A stretch of DNA of 64,000 bases. Source: Bacteroidales bacterium (GTDB taxonomy: Bacteria > Bacteroidota > Bacteroidia > Bacteroidales > WCHB1-69). Of this stretch, positions 14,077 through 22,713 are shown one piece after another (position 1 is the first letter of the stretch; each line of letters opens with the position of its first letter). The position numbers and the translations under genes were made by a program. The notes under the pieces are model-generated. The model saw nothing but the letters and a program-made list of their open reading frames with translations, made no database searches and was not told where the DNA came from. Location of the stretch: NCBI GenBank assembly GCA_017615795.1, contig JAFZZK010000013.1, forward strand, positions 62,001-126,000, in the 5' to 3' direction.

Positions 14077-16728
14077 ATGAAAGTAATAAATCACGTAGTA
14101 TCAAGCAAATCAAATAATCGGCGCAATACCACGACCGTCACGCGCAATGCTAAGGCACAGCATAAGGCGAAGGCGCCGAAAGGCAAAAAAAGCAAGGCCA
14201 AAGATGCCCCCAAGAGCTCAGGCTCCGGTGGCTTTTGGAAAACCGTGTCGGGTGAACACGCCCGTCAAATTTACGGCGTCATCCTGATGACCTTCGCCAT
14301 CCTGCTCATCATATCCATCATATCCTTCTATTTAAACGCCCACAACAACATCACTTACGTGAATGGCGACCACGATGCCGTGTCACCCAAAAATGCCGCC
14401 CATGGCCTGGGCGCCTACCTCTCTTATTTCTTTGTCACTCAACTCTTCGGCGTCGTTTCCATCGGATTCCCGGTCCTTTTCTTCCTGTATGGACTTGCCC
14501 TGACTTTCAAGCTGCACCCCCTGCCTCTGTTCAAGACAACCTTGAATATGCTGGTCACCATGTCCTGGCTCTCTTTGGTGTTGGGCATGTTCTTCCGCAA
14601 TGGTAAGAACACCTTCATCGCGGGCGCTTTTGGCAACTATGCCGCAGAAGGCCTCATGCATCTCGGCACCATAGTGGCCGTGCTCGCCATAATCGCTCTG
14701 CTCGCCATCATCCTGATCATCTTCTACCGGCCGTTCGTGCTCGCCCTCAAGGATTTTTCTGTCGCCTCTTTCGACCAGTTGCAACAGTCCATCGTGAATC
14801 TCAACCAGAATGATCCCGATGCGGAAGTGGCTTCTGAACGTCGCAACCGCCGCAATAAAAAAGGAAAGGATGACAAAGTGACGGATGAGCCCTCCACACA
14901 TGAAGACCTCGACGACCTTTATATTTCCGACCACGGCTGCCTCAGTAAGGAGTACGACAACAAGACCCACATCTGGGAGATTGAGCAGGAACAACCGAAC
15001 TTCAAATCTCCCTCGCCTGTCGCGATTGCCACACCGGAATCCGAAGAGGTGCCTTTCGAAGTGGTCAGCCAGAATGCCACGGACGACATTCCTGCGCAGA
15101 ATGATGATGAAGATGAGCTTGTGGATGCCGAAGCCGAAGAAGGGGAGGACCCTCGCCAGCTGACACCTGAAGAGGTGCACAACCTGCCGCCGTACGATCC
15201 CCGTGCTGAACTCTCCACATACGATTTTCCTCCCATAGATCTGCTCAACGACTACCCCTCCAAGGAGGCCAACGAAGAGTTAATGAAACACGAGCTGTTG
15301 GACAACAAGAAGCGCATCGAATCCACCCTCAACAGTTTCAGCATCCCCATCCGTCGCATCACCGCCACTGTGGGCCCGACGGTTACGCTCTATGAGATTG
15401 TGCCCGCCGAGGGCGTGCGCATCAGCAAAATCAAGAACTTGGAAGACGATATAGCTCTGAGCCTTGCCGCTCTCGGCATCCGCATCATAGCCCCCATCCC
15501 GGGGCGCGGCACTATCGGCATCGAGGTGCCCAACAAGAATCCCAACATCGTCTCCATGAAGGAGATTATCACCTCCGACAAATTCCAGAACAACAGCTAT
15601 GCGCTTCCCATCGGATTGGGGCGCACCATCAGCAACGAGCCTTTCGTGGTCGATCTGGCCAAGATGCCGCACCTGCTCGTGGCCGGCGCCACCGGCCAGG
15701 GCAAGTCCGTGGGACTTAACGCCATCATCACTTCGCTGCTCTATACCAAGCATCCGTGCGAGATGAAATTCGTCTTGATAGACCCCAAGAAGGTGGAATT
15801 CACGCTTTACTCGGCTATCGAGAACTACTACCTTGCTTCGCTGCCCGACAACGGCGATGCCATCATCACCGACACCAAGAAGGTGGTGCGCACGCTCAAT
15901 TCGCTCTGCAAGGAGATGGACGACCGCTACGACCTGCTCAAGCTCGCCAAGATGCGAAACATCAAGGAGTACAATGCCAAGTTCTGTGCCCGCGAGTTGT
16001 CGCCCGCCATGGGGCACCGCTACCTGCCATACATCGTGCTGGTCATCGACGAGTTCGGCGACCTCATCATGACCGCCGGTCGTGAGGTGGAGCAGCCGCT
16101 CGCACGGTTGGCACAGCTGGCCCGCGCCATCGGCATACACCTTGTGATCGCCACCCAGCGCCCCTCCGTCAACATCATCACGGGCAGCATCAAGGCCAAC
16201 TTCCCTGCACGCATCGCTTTCCGTGTGCAATCCAGCATCGACTCGCGTACCATCCTTGACACCACGGGCGCAAACCAACTTATCGGCAAAGGCGATATGC
16301 TTATCTCCACCGGCAGTGATATCGTGCGCCTGCAGTGCGCTTTCGTGGATACCCCGGAAGTGGAGAAAATCGCCACCTATATCGAAGAGAAAGCGGAACT
16401 CTCCCCGCTCCGCGAGCCGTACGAGCTGCCCGACGTGCCCGAACCCGGCACCGAGATGGGCAAAGACGACTTCGACAGCGAACCATCTTCCGGCGAAATC
16501 GACCCCTTCTTCGTCGATGCCGCTGTGCTTATCGTGCAAACCCAACAGGGTTCCACCTCCCAGATCCAGCGTCGCATGAAATTGGGCTACAACCGTTCCG
16601 GACGCATCATGGACCAGCTTGAGGAATTCGGCATCGTCGGTCCGGGCCGAGGCAGCAAACCCCGCGAGGTACTTGTCAAAACAGAGGCCCAGCTGCGCCA
16701 ACTGCTTGCCGAAAAGGGAATGTTGTAA
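14077..16728 (+). CDS. ftsK: DNA translocase FtsK/SpoIIIE
   Basis: An 883-residue septal DNA pump that moves chromosome ends at division. A basic N-terminal tail (KAKAPKGKKSKAK) precedes four membrane helices at about 60-230. An acidic linker follows, then the RecA-like motor with Walker A GATGQGKS and Walker B VLVIDEFGDLIM. The C-terminal gamma winged helix (QIQRRMKLGYNRSGRIMDQL) reads KOPS-like DNA. The ATG at 14077 is chosen because the longer frame starting at 13990 would place its N-terminus upstream of the promoter. The lolA-like gene follows 65 bases downstream, an order often seen in Bacteroidota. Confidence 0.95.
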   Translation: MKVINHVVSSKSNNRRNTTTVTRNAKAQHKAKAPKGKKSKAKDAPKSSGSGGFWKTVSGEHARQIYGVILMTFAILLIISIISFYLNAHNNITYVNGDHDAVSPKNAAHGLGAYLSYFFVTQLFGVVSIGFPVLFFLYGLALTFKLHPLPLFKTTLNMLVTMSWLSLVLGMFFRNGKNTFIAGAFGNYAAEGLMHLGTIVAVLAIIALLAIILIIFYRPFVLALKDFSVASFDQLQQSIVNLNQNDPDAEVASERRNRRNKKGKDDKVTDEPSTHEDLDDLYISDHGCLSKEYDNKTHIWEIEQEQPNFKSPSPVAIATPESEEVPFEVVSQNATDDIPAQNDDEDELVDAEAEEGEDPRQLTPEEVHNLPPYDPRAELSTYDFPPIDLLNDYPSKEANEELMKHELLDNKKRIESTLNSFSIPIRRITATVGPTVTLYEIVPAEGVRISKIKNLEDDIALSLAALGIRIIAPIPGRGTIGIEVPNKNPNIVSMKEIITSDKFQNNSYALPIGLGRTISNEPFVVDLAKMPHLLVAGATGQGKSVGLNAIITSLLYTKHPCEMKFVLIDPKKVEFTLYSAIENYYLASLPDNGDAIITDTKKVVRTLNSLCKEMDDRYDLLKLAKMRNIKEYNAKFCARELSPAMGHRYLPYIVLVIDEFGDLIMTAGREVEQPLARLAQLARAIGIHLVIATQRPSVNIITGSIKANFPARIAFRVQSSIDSRTILDTTGANQLIGKGDMLISTGSDIVRLQCAFVDTPEVEKIATYIEEKAELSPLREPYELPDVPEPGTEMGKDDFDSEPSSGEIDPFFVDAAVLIVQTQQGSTSQIQRRMKLGYNRSGRIMDQLEEFGIVGPGRGSKPREVLVKTEAQLRQLLAEKGML

Positions 16729-16793
16729 AAATGTTTTAAACCTTGATACAATAAAGGTATCTAACAACGCGTTTTTGCAACCTGAATATTGAG

Positions 16794-17444
16794 ATGAAAA
16801 TAAAGACTGTTTTATCATTGTTTTTTTGCCTCCTGTTCTGCAGGGCCGGCTTTGCCCAGGACACTGATGGCGGAGCCACGGAATTGTTGCGCAAAGTGTC
16901 GGCTAAGTACCAGTCTTTCACCTCGATGAAATTCCACTACACACTCAAGACCACGAAGGATGGCAAGACTCTGAATACCTCTTCCGGTGATTTCGCCCTC
17001 AAAGGACAAAAATACCACGCTTCCTACGACGGGCAGGAGTTCTTCTGCGACGGCACTTCCATATGGAACTACCAAAAGTCCACCAACGAGGTCTCCATCT
17101 ACGAATACGATCCTGAAGACGACGATAACATGATGAACCCCAAGCTTCTTCTCAAGAATTGGGAAAAGCAGTTCCGGGCCAAGTACATTCGCGATGAATA
17201 TATCAACAATGTCTCCACGGCTCTCATAGACCTGACACCTAAAACGGCCCAATCATACTACCGCATTCGCCTGTTTGTCAACAAGACCAACAACCAAATT
17301 GTACGCTTGGCGATGTATGAAAAGGACAATACGGTCTATACCTATTATATCGAGCAATTCAACTCAAATATATCACTGCCTGACACCTATTTTTCTTTTG
17401 ATCAAAGCAAACACTCGGGTGTCGAAGTAAATGACATGAGATGA
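16794..17444 (+). CDS. LolA-like outer-membrane lipoprotein carrier
   Basis: A 216-residue periplasmic protein with a Sec signal peptide ending in AGFAQ. The mature part has the LolA pattern: LLRKVSAKYQSFTSMKFHYT, then GDFALKGQKYHASYDGQEFFCDGTSIWNYQKSTNEV, then a hydrophobic C-terminal sheet. Such proteins ferry lipoproteins from the inner to the outer membrane. It follows ftsK and ends in a strong terminator at 17482. Substrate specificity is inferred only from family membership. Confidence 0.85.
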   Translation: MKIKTVLSLFFCLLFCRAGFAQDTDGGATELLRKVSAKYQSFTSMKFHYTLKTTKDGKTLNTSSGDFALKGQKYHASYDGQEFFCDGTSIWNYQKSTNEVSIYEYDPEDDDNMMNPKLLLKNWEKQFRAKYIRDEYINNVSTALIDLTPKTAQSYYRIRLFVNKTNNQIVRLAMYEKDNTVYTYYIEQFNSNISLPDTYFSFDQSKHSGVEVNDMR

Positions 17445-17481
17445 TTTGTAATGTTGTTATTTATAATTAATAATGAAGGTG

Positions 17482-17518
17482 ATCCCCGACGTTGTGAGAT
17501 GTTGGGGATTATTTTTTG
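17482..17518 (+). terminator. Terminator of ftsK-lolA
   Basis: Bases 17482-17509 fold into a 12-pair stem (three G-T pairs) with a GTGA loop, starting ATCCCCGAC and ending GTTGGGGAT. A T-rich run (tattttttg) follows. It lies 37 bases after the lolA stop codon. Confidence 0.8.
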
Positions 17519-17538
17519 TTAGGGTAATGGATAAAAAG

Positions 17539-17731
17539 GGTAATGATATAGATGTTGACCCATCGCAATTCTCGTTTCCCTGTCCGCACTGAAGTGCGGG
17601 CACACAAAATTTCCCCTTCTGAGAATCAGAAGGGGAATTGGTGTCTCGCGGCACTGCCGTGCCACGGGCATAATTAGCGATGGGAGAACGATTGTCTTTG
17701 CTTTTATCAAGTCAACTGCTATATCATTACC
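17539..17731. repeat. 193-bp MITE-like palindromic element
   Basis: The ends are a 21-base inverted repeat with 19 matches: 17539-17559 reads GGTAATGATATAGATGTTGA plus C, and 17711-17731 in reverse complement reads GGTAATGATATAGCAGTTGA plus C. The outer 13 bases are perfect. Nested inside are CCCATCGC/GCGATGGG (17559-17566/17677-17684), CCGCACT-GA-AGTGCGG (17584-17599), TTCCCCTTCTGA-GAA-TCAGAAGGGGAA (17611-17637) and GGCAC-TGCC-GTGCC (17650-17663). TAAAAA occurs just outside both ends and may be a target duplication. With the flanking terminators this accounts for the 345-base gap between lolA and ppdK. No protein is encoded. Confidence 0.6.
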
Positions 17732-17732
17732 T

Positions 17733-17771
17733 AAAAAAAGGAGTTGAGACATGAGATTCCCAACTCCTTTT
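17733..17771 (-). terminator. Terminator of ppdK
   Basis: A perfect 11-bp stem (AAAAGGAGTTG at 17736-17746, CAACTCCTTTT at 17761-17771) is followed on the minus strand by a T-run. It lies about 20 bases downstream of the ppdK stop codon and could work in both directions. Confidence 0.78.
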
Positions 17772-17790
17772 AGAAAATCCAAATTTCAGA

Positions 17791-20508
17791 TTATCTTTCC
17801 TCCTCAATGGCAGCCTGTGCTGCGGCCAGACGTGCGACGGGCACGCGGAACGGCGAGCAGCTTACGTAGTTCAGACCGGCCTTGTAGAAGAAATGCACGG
17901 ATGCGGGGTCGCCGCCGTGTTCGCCGCAGACGCCGCACTTGAGGTTGGCGCGTTGGCCGCGGCCACGCTCCACACCGAGCTTCACCAATTGGCCGACGCC
18001 TTCCTGGTCGAGGGTGTTGAACGGGTCGGCGGGGATGATCTTCTCCTCGATGTAGTCCTTCACGATGGCGTTCACGTCGTCGCGGCTGAAGCCGAAGGTC
18101 ATCTGGGTGAGGTCGTTGGTGCCGAAACTGAAGAACTGGGCTACGCTGGCGATCTGGTCGGCCACGAGGGTGGCGCGCGGAATCTCGATCATCGTGCCGT
18201 AGAGGTAGTTGATCTCGACGCCGAACTTGGCTTCCACTTCCTTCTTTACGCGGTCGGCGATGGCCTTCTGGTGCTCAAGCTCCTTCACGTTGATGGTGAG
18301 CGGGACCATGATCTCCAGATGCGGGTCGAAGCCTTCCTTCATCAACTCAGCGGTGGCCTGGAACAGGGCGCGGAACTGGGTCTCGGTGATTTCGGGATAG
18401 ACGATGCCGAGACGCACACCACGCAGACCCATCATCGGGTTCACCTCGTTGAGAGCGTCGATGCGCTTCTTGATCTCCTCGAAGCTGATGCCACGCTCTT
18501 GGGCGAGGGCGCGCTGCTTCTCCTCGGTATGAGGCACAAACTCGTGCAAAGGCGGGTCCATCAAGCGGAATGTCAACGGCTTGCCGTCCAAAACCTTCAA
18601 CGTGCCCTTGGCGGCGTTCTTGATGTACGGCTCCAGCTCGTTGAGGGCAGCCACACGCTCCTCGGTAGTGTTGGCGAGGATCATATTGCGCAGCTTGGCG
18701 AGAGGCTCTTCGCTGTTCTTGCCGTAGAACATGTGCTCGATACGGAAGAGGCCGATACCCTCGGCGCCGAAGTTGACGGCGTTCTGGGCATCTTCGGGGT
18801 TGTCGGCATTGGTGCGGACACCCATCTTGCGGTATTTGTCAACCAGCGCCATGAATTGCTGGAAGAGCGGATTTTCAGTAGCATTGATCATACCAACAGG
18901 CTCGGCATAGACCCAACCCTTGGAACCATTCAGGCTGATGGTGTCACCCTCCTTGAATTGTTGGTCACCGATCTTCACGATGCCGTTCTCAAGGTCGATC
19001 TTCACGGCGTCGCAGCCCACGATGCAGCACTTGCCCCAGCCACGGGCCACGAGGGCGGCGTGGGAGGTCATACCGCCACGGGCGGTCAGGATGCCGTCGG
19101 CGGCACGCATACCTTCGACGTCTTCGGGATTGGTTTCCTCACGGACCAGGACGTTGGCCACCTTGGCGGCGCGATACTCCTTGGCCTTCTCGCTGGTGAG
19201 GGCGATTTTACCCACAGCACCGCCAGGACCTGCAGGCAGACCCTTTGCGATGACGGTGTGCTTCTTCTCGTCAGCACCGTCGAGAATCGGGTGGAGCAGC
19301 TCGTCGAGTTGCTCGGGAGTGAGGCGCATCACGACTTCCTTCTCGTCGATGAGGCCTTCTTTCAGCATATCGAGGGCCATCGTGAGAGCGGCAACGCCAG
19401 TACGCTTGCCGACGCGGCACTGCAGCATATAGAGCTTGCCGTCTTGGATGGTGAACTCGATGTCGAGCATATCGTGATAGTTCTCTTCAAGGATGCGGCG
19501 CACCTCGCAGAGTTCCTTATAGGTTTCGGGCATCAGCTCTTGCATAGAATGCATGTGCTTGTTCTGCTCGTTCTTGGTGTCGTCGTTCAGCGGGTTGGGG
19601 GTACGGATACCGGCCACCACATCTTCGCCCTGGGCGTTGATCAACCATTCGCCATAGAATTGGTTGTCGCCGGTGGCGGGGTTACGGGTGAAAGCCACGC
19701 CGGTAGCGGAGCCGTCGCCCATATTGCCGAACACCATTGTCTGCACATTGACGGCGGTGCCCCAGTCATCGGGGATGCCCTCAATGCGGCGGTAGGAGAT
19801 GGCCTTCTTGCCGTTCCAGCTCTTGAACACGGCCTTGATGCCGCCTTCGAGTTGGGCCTCGGCGTCATCGGGGAACTCGGTGCCGAGCACCTCTTTGATG
19901 CGCACCTTGAACTCCTCGGCGAGTTGTTTCAGCTCTTCGGCCTTCAGTTCGGTGTCGCTCTTGTAACCCATTTTCTCCTTGTAAGCGTCGAGCATATCGT
20001 CAAGTTGCTTGCGGATGCTCTTGCCGTCGGCGGGCTCAATGCCTTCGGCCTTCTCCATCACGACGTCGGCATACATCATGATGAGACGACGGTAGGAGTC
20101 ATACACGAAACGAGGGTTGTTGGTCTTCTTGATGAGGCCAGGGATGGTCTTGGAGCAGAGACCGATATTGAGCACGGTGTCCATCATGCCGGGCATCGAC
20201 TTGCGGGCGCCGGAGCGGCAGCTGACGAGCAGCGGATTCTCGGGGTCGCCGTACTTCATACCCATAATGTTCTCCATATTCTTCATTCCGGCGTGGACCT
20301 CGTCCATAATGCCGGCGGGAAGTTGGCAATTGTTTTGATAATAGGCGGTGCAGCATTCGGTGGTGATGGTCAAGCCAGCCGGCACGGGCAGCTTGAGCAA
20401 GCACATCTCAGCAAGGTTGGCACCTTTGCCACCCAGAAGGTTTTTCATATCAGCCTTACCCTCGGCTGTCTTTCCTCCAAAGGTGTAAACATACTTTATG
20501 TTACTCAT
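17791..20508 (-). CDS. ppdK: Pyruvate, phosphate dikinase
   Basis: A 905-residue enzyme that interconverts pyruvate + ATP + Pi with phosphoenolpyruvate + AMP + PPi, central to carbon flow in anaerobes. It has an N-terminal ATP-grasp region (GGKGANLAEM, RSGARKSMPGMMDTVLN), the swivelling phosphohistidine domain with the catalytic His in GGMTSHAALVARGWG, and the C-terminal TIM barrel with EIMVPLT, GTNDLTQMTFGFSRDD and the catalytic Cys in CGEHGGDP. The length is normal. The frame is open 24 codons upstream, but the ATG at 20508 starts the usual MSNIKYVYTFGG and lies 46 bases after a TATCTTTG box, so I use it. Confidence 0.97.
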   Translation of the reverse strand: MSNIKYVYTFGGKTAEGKADMKNLLGGKGANLAEMCLLKLPVPAGLTITTECCTAYYQNNCQLPAGIMDEVHAGMKNMENIMGMKYGDPENPLLVSCRSGARKSMPGMMDTVLNIGLCSKTIPGLIKKTNNPRFVYDSYRRLIMMYADVVMEKAEGIEPADGKSIRKQLDDMLDAYKEKMGYKSDTELKAEELKQLAEEFKVRIKEVLGTEFPDDAEAQLEGGIKAVFKSWNGKKAISYRRIEGIPDDWGTAVNVQTMVFGNMGDGSATGVAFTRNPATGDNQFYGEWLINAQGEDVVAGIRTPNPLNDDTKNEQNKHMHSMQELMPETYKELCEVRRILEENYHDMLDIEFTIQDGKLYMLQCRVGKRTGVAALTMALDMLKEGLIDEKEVVMRLTPEQLDELLHPILDGADEKKHTVIAKGLPAGPGGAVGKIALTSEKAKEYRAAKVANVLVREETNPEDVEGMRAADGILTARGGMTSHAALVARGWGKCCIVGCDAVKIDLENGIVKIGDQQFKEGDTISLNGSKGWVYAEPVGMINATENPLFQQFMALVDKYRKMGVRTNADNPEDAQNAVNFGAEGIGLFRIEHMFYGKNSEEPLAKLRNMILANTTEERVAALNELEPYIKNAAKGTLKVLDGKPLTFRLMDPPLHEFVPHTEEKQRALAQERGISFEEIKKRIDALNEVNPMMGLRGVRLGIVYPEITETQFRALFQATAELMKEGFDPHLEIMVPLTINVKELEHQKAIADRVKKEVEAKFGVEINYLYGTMIEIPRATLVADQIASVAQFFSFGTNDLTQMTFGFSRDDVNAIVKDYIEEKIIPADPFNTLDQEGVGQLVKLGVERGRGQRANLKCGVCGEHGGDPASVHFFYKAGLNYVSCSPFRVPVARLAAAQAAIEEER

Positions 20509-20553
20509 ACTTAATGTTTTAGATTGATTAGAACTATTTTCTTTTAAGAGGTG

Positions 20554-20561
20554 CAAAGATA
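20554..20561 (-). promoter_or_regulatory. -7 element for ppdK
   Basis: The minus strand reads TATCTTTG, a consensus TAnnTTTG, 46 bases before the ppdK ATG. A TTG at 20578-20580 lies 16 bases upstream, shorter than the usual 19-21 spacing. Confidence 0.6.
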
Positions 20562-20634
20562 ACAAAAAAACGCTTTCCAAGAAGTGCTTTTTTACGGTTT
20601 TTCATAAAGGGCCAAGATAAAATGCCACTTTGTC

Positions 20635-20664
20635 ACTTTTTGTCATTAGTTGGTGACAAAAAGT
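20635..20664 (+). promoter_or_regulatory. Perfect 11-bp inverted repeat, candidate activator site
   Basis: ACTTTTTGTCA (20635-20645) and TGACAAAAAGT (20654-20664) are separated by 8 bases. A further TGTCA copy precedes it at 20631. The site lies about 24 bases upstream of the sigma-54-type promoter of hsp20. There is no T-run, so it is unlikely to be a terminator. Enhancer-binding function is an inference from position. Confidence 0.45.
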
Positions 20665-20687
20665 CCATTTCAGGTTGTTTTTGGACC

Positions 20688-20703
20688 TTGGCACACCGTT
20701 TGC
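20688..20703 (+). promoter_or_regulatory. Sigma-54-type promoter of hsp20
   Basis: TTGGCACACCGTTTGC matches the -24/-12 consensus TGGCAC-N5-TTGC. The invariant GG (20690-20691) and GC (20702-20703) are separated by exactly 10 bases. Transcription would start near 20714, giving a leader of about 74 bases before the hsp20 ATG. Confidence 0.6.
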
Positions 20704-20787
20704 CATAGTACAACTGCGATTGAGTGAGCGCAAGCGAAGCAATCGGAACAATATAATTTAACAACTAAAAAAATGGAGGTATTTACC

Positions 20788-21213
20788 ATGTTACCAGTAA
20801 TGTTTAAAAACAGTTGGTTTCCGACAGTATTTGAAGAATTCCTGAACAATGATTTGATGCCTCGTGCCAATACCACAGCACCGGCAGTCAATGTAAAGGA
20901 GGATGCAACGGCCTACACGATGGAAGTTGCTGCGCCGGGCATCAAGAAAGAGTTTTGTCGGGTGAACATCAATGACGACAACACGCTCCATGTCGCCATC
21001 GAGAACAAAATGGAACACAAGGAGAGCGACAAGAAGCACCGTTACCTGCGCAGGGAGTTCTCTTATTCGAACTATGAGCAGAGCTACACGCTACCCGACG
21101 ATGTGGACCGCAAAGGCATCTCCGCCAAGGTGGAGGACGGCATCCTGACCGTTGTGCTGCCCAAGTTGAAGCAAGAGGAGATGAAAATCGCCCAGTCCAT
21201 TGAAATCCAATAG
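20788..21213 (+). CDS. Small heat shock protein, Hsp20/alpha-crystallin family
   Basis: A 141-residue ATP-independent holdase. The alpha-crystallin domain spans about 35-135 (NVKEDATAYTMEVAAPGIKKE through KVEDGILTVVLPK), followed by a short tail with IEIQ. The A-x-x-x-G-x-L-like signature is KVEDGILTVVLPK. The start is set at the ATG at 20788 (MLPVMFKNSWFPTVF). A GGAGG lies 8 bases before it, and the family usually starts at this point. An in-frame ATG at 20773 is upstream of that GGAGG. The upstream region holds a sigma-54-type promoter and a palindrome. The gene is monocistronic with its own terminator. Confidence 0.92.
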   Translation: MLPVMFKNSWFPTVFEEFLNNDLMPRANTTAPAVNVKEDATAYTMEVAAPGIKKEFCRVNINDDNTLHVAIENKMEHKESDKKHRYLRREFSYSNYEQSYTLPDDVDRKGISAKVEDGILTVVLPKLKQEEMKIAQSIEIQ

Positions 21214-21238
21214 AGGATGCTTCTCATTGATGAACAAA

Positions 21239-21269
21239 AAAACGACACCGGAAGGCGTCGTTTTTTTTT
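21239..21269 (+). terminator. Terminator of hsp20
   Basis: AAAACGAC (21239-21246) pairs with GTCGTTTT (21257-21264) and is followed by a run of T to 21269. It lies 25 bases after the stop codon. Confidence 0.85.
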
Positions 21270-21345
21270 GTCTATGATTTGCCTCCCAAAAGAATGGGGC
21301 ACAAGTTTTCATCTTGCTAAGAATTGTCCGATGCGTGTATGGACC

Positions 21346-22698
21346 TTACATGGCCCATGCAAGCAGGCCGCAGCAGATGATGACCCCGCTGACAACCAAG
21401 TCGATGAGGCAGAATCCCATGATGTCCTTGGCGTTGAGTTTGGCGATGGCCAAGGCGGGGATGGCCCAGAAGGGTTGGATGAGGTTTGTCCAGGCATCAC
21501 CCCATGCGATGGCGGTACCCGTAAGGCCAGGGTCGACGCCGAGATTTGCACCTGCGGCGAACATGATGGGTGCCTGGATGGCCCAGTGGCCGCCTCCCGA
21601 CGGCACGAAGATGTTGAGCACGGCGGCGCAGAGGAATGTCAGCAGCGGGTAGGTGGTTGGCGTGGAGATGGAGATGCAGGCGTCGCTGATGACCGTGCCG
21701 AAGCAGATGCCCGAGTGTCCCACACCTGTAATAATCCCCATGATGCCGGCGTAGAAGGGGAATTGCAGCAGGATGCCAGCCGCGCCGGAAGCGGCCTTGC
21801 CAAAGGCGCGCACGTATGCCAAAGGCGTGCGGTGCAAAATGACGCCCACGAACAGGAACAGCATGATCACGGCATTGAGGTCCAACGCCCCGCCCCGCAC
21901 AAAAAGCTTGATAATCAGATATCCCAATCCTAAAATGGCGACAAGCCAGCTCAAGAGCGGACTCTGTTCCATCTTCTCGGCGGGCGTCGTGGCGGCGGCA
22001 GGAGTTGGGTTTTCCTCTTCGACCAGCAATTCAGGATTCACAGTGATGGCTTTTCCCTCTTTGGGGTGCATCAGTGCATTGACAGCCACAAGCGCGACAA
22101 TGACGAGTACAACAATCACCAAGTTGAATGGGTTGAGGATGGTTTGCGACACGGGCACGGGTGCAGTGAGCACGCCGTTGGTGGCTGTGGAGAGTGCCTC
22201 GCCCGGCGTGGCCATCGTTAGCGGAATGGAGCCGGAGAGTCCCGCGTGCCACACCACGAAGCCACTATATGCGGAGGCGATGAGCAGTCGATAATCTACG
22301 CCCGGCAGCTTGCGGGCGACCTCCTTGGCGAAGATGACACCCACGATGAGGCCGAAACCCCAGTTGAGCCAGCATGCGATGGCGGAGATGCCCGTCACCA
22401 GCGCGATGGCGCCCGCAGGCTTCTTGGGCAATGTCGCCAATGCGCTGATGCCGCGCTTCACGACAGGCGCGGCCGCCAACGTGGAGCCGCAGACCAGTAC
22501 CAACGCCATCTGCATGGCGAAGGCCAGCAGGTTCCATACACCGTTGCCCCAGTGCTCCACCACCTCCAACGGGGTTTGGCGACAAATCGGCATTGCCAGG
22601 ATGGCTGCCACGAAGGTGAGGATGATCGCAAAAATAAAAGGCTCGGGCAGGTAGCGTTGCACAAAGCGTACGCAAGCGTTGATGATGCGTCGGAACAT
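21346..22698 (-). CDS. atoE: Short-chain fatty acid transporter, AtoE family
   Basis: A 450-residue inner-membrane permease with about ten to twelve helices. Family features are seen along its length: RYLPEPFIFAIILTF at the start, GFGLIVGVIFAKEVAR, SGFVVWHAGLSGSIPLTMATPG in the middle, and FVPSGGGHWAIQAPIM with GDAWTNLIQPFWAIP near the end. It probably moves acetate, propionate, butyrate or acetoacetate. It lies 15 bases downstream of the 2-hydroxyacid dehydrogenase, so the two are likely co-transcribed. The hydrophilic loop around 225-245 (EEENPTPAAATTPAEKMEQS) is cytoplasmic or periplasmic filler. Confidence 0.9.
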   Translation of the reverse strand: MFRRIINACVRFVQRYLPEPFIFAIILTFVAAILAMPICRQTPLEVVEHWGNGVWNLLAFAMQMALVLVCGSTLAAAPVVKRGISALATLPKKPAGAIALVTGISAIACWLNWGFGLIVGVIFAKEVARKLPGVDYRLLIASAYSGFVVWHAGLSGSIPLTMATPGEALSTATNGVLTAPVPVSQTILNPFNLVIVVLVIVALVAVNALMHPKEGKAITVNPELLVEEENPTPAAATTPAEKMEQSPLLSWLVAILGLGYLIIKLFVRGGALDLNAVIMLFLFVGVILHRTPLAYVRAFGKAASGAAGILLQFPFYAGIMGIITGVGHSGICFGTVISDACISISTPTTYPLLTFLCAAVLNIFVPSGGGHWAIQAPIMFAAGANLGVDPGLTGTAIAWGDAWTNLIQPFWAIPALAIAKLNAKDIMGFCLIDLVVSGVIICCGLLAWAM

Positions 22699-22713
22699 GG
22701 AAATGATACGTTG

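Noticed and set aside
15280..16818. 512-codon open frame antisense to ftsK
   Set aside because: The sense strand carries intact Walker A and B and gamma domains of FtsK; the antisense product is compositionally a shadow.
17893..20514. 873-codon open frame antisense to ppdK
   Set aside because: It is a shadow produced by codon bias in ppdK. The translation is rich in His, Val, Glu and Gly without family motifs, and the opposite strand encodes an unmistakable PpdK.
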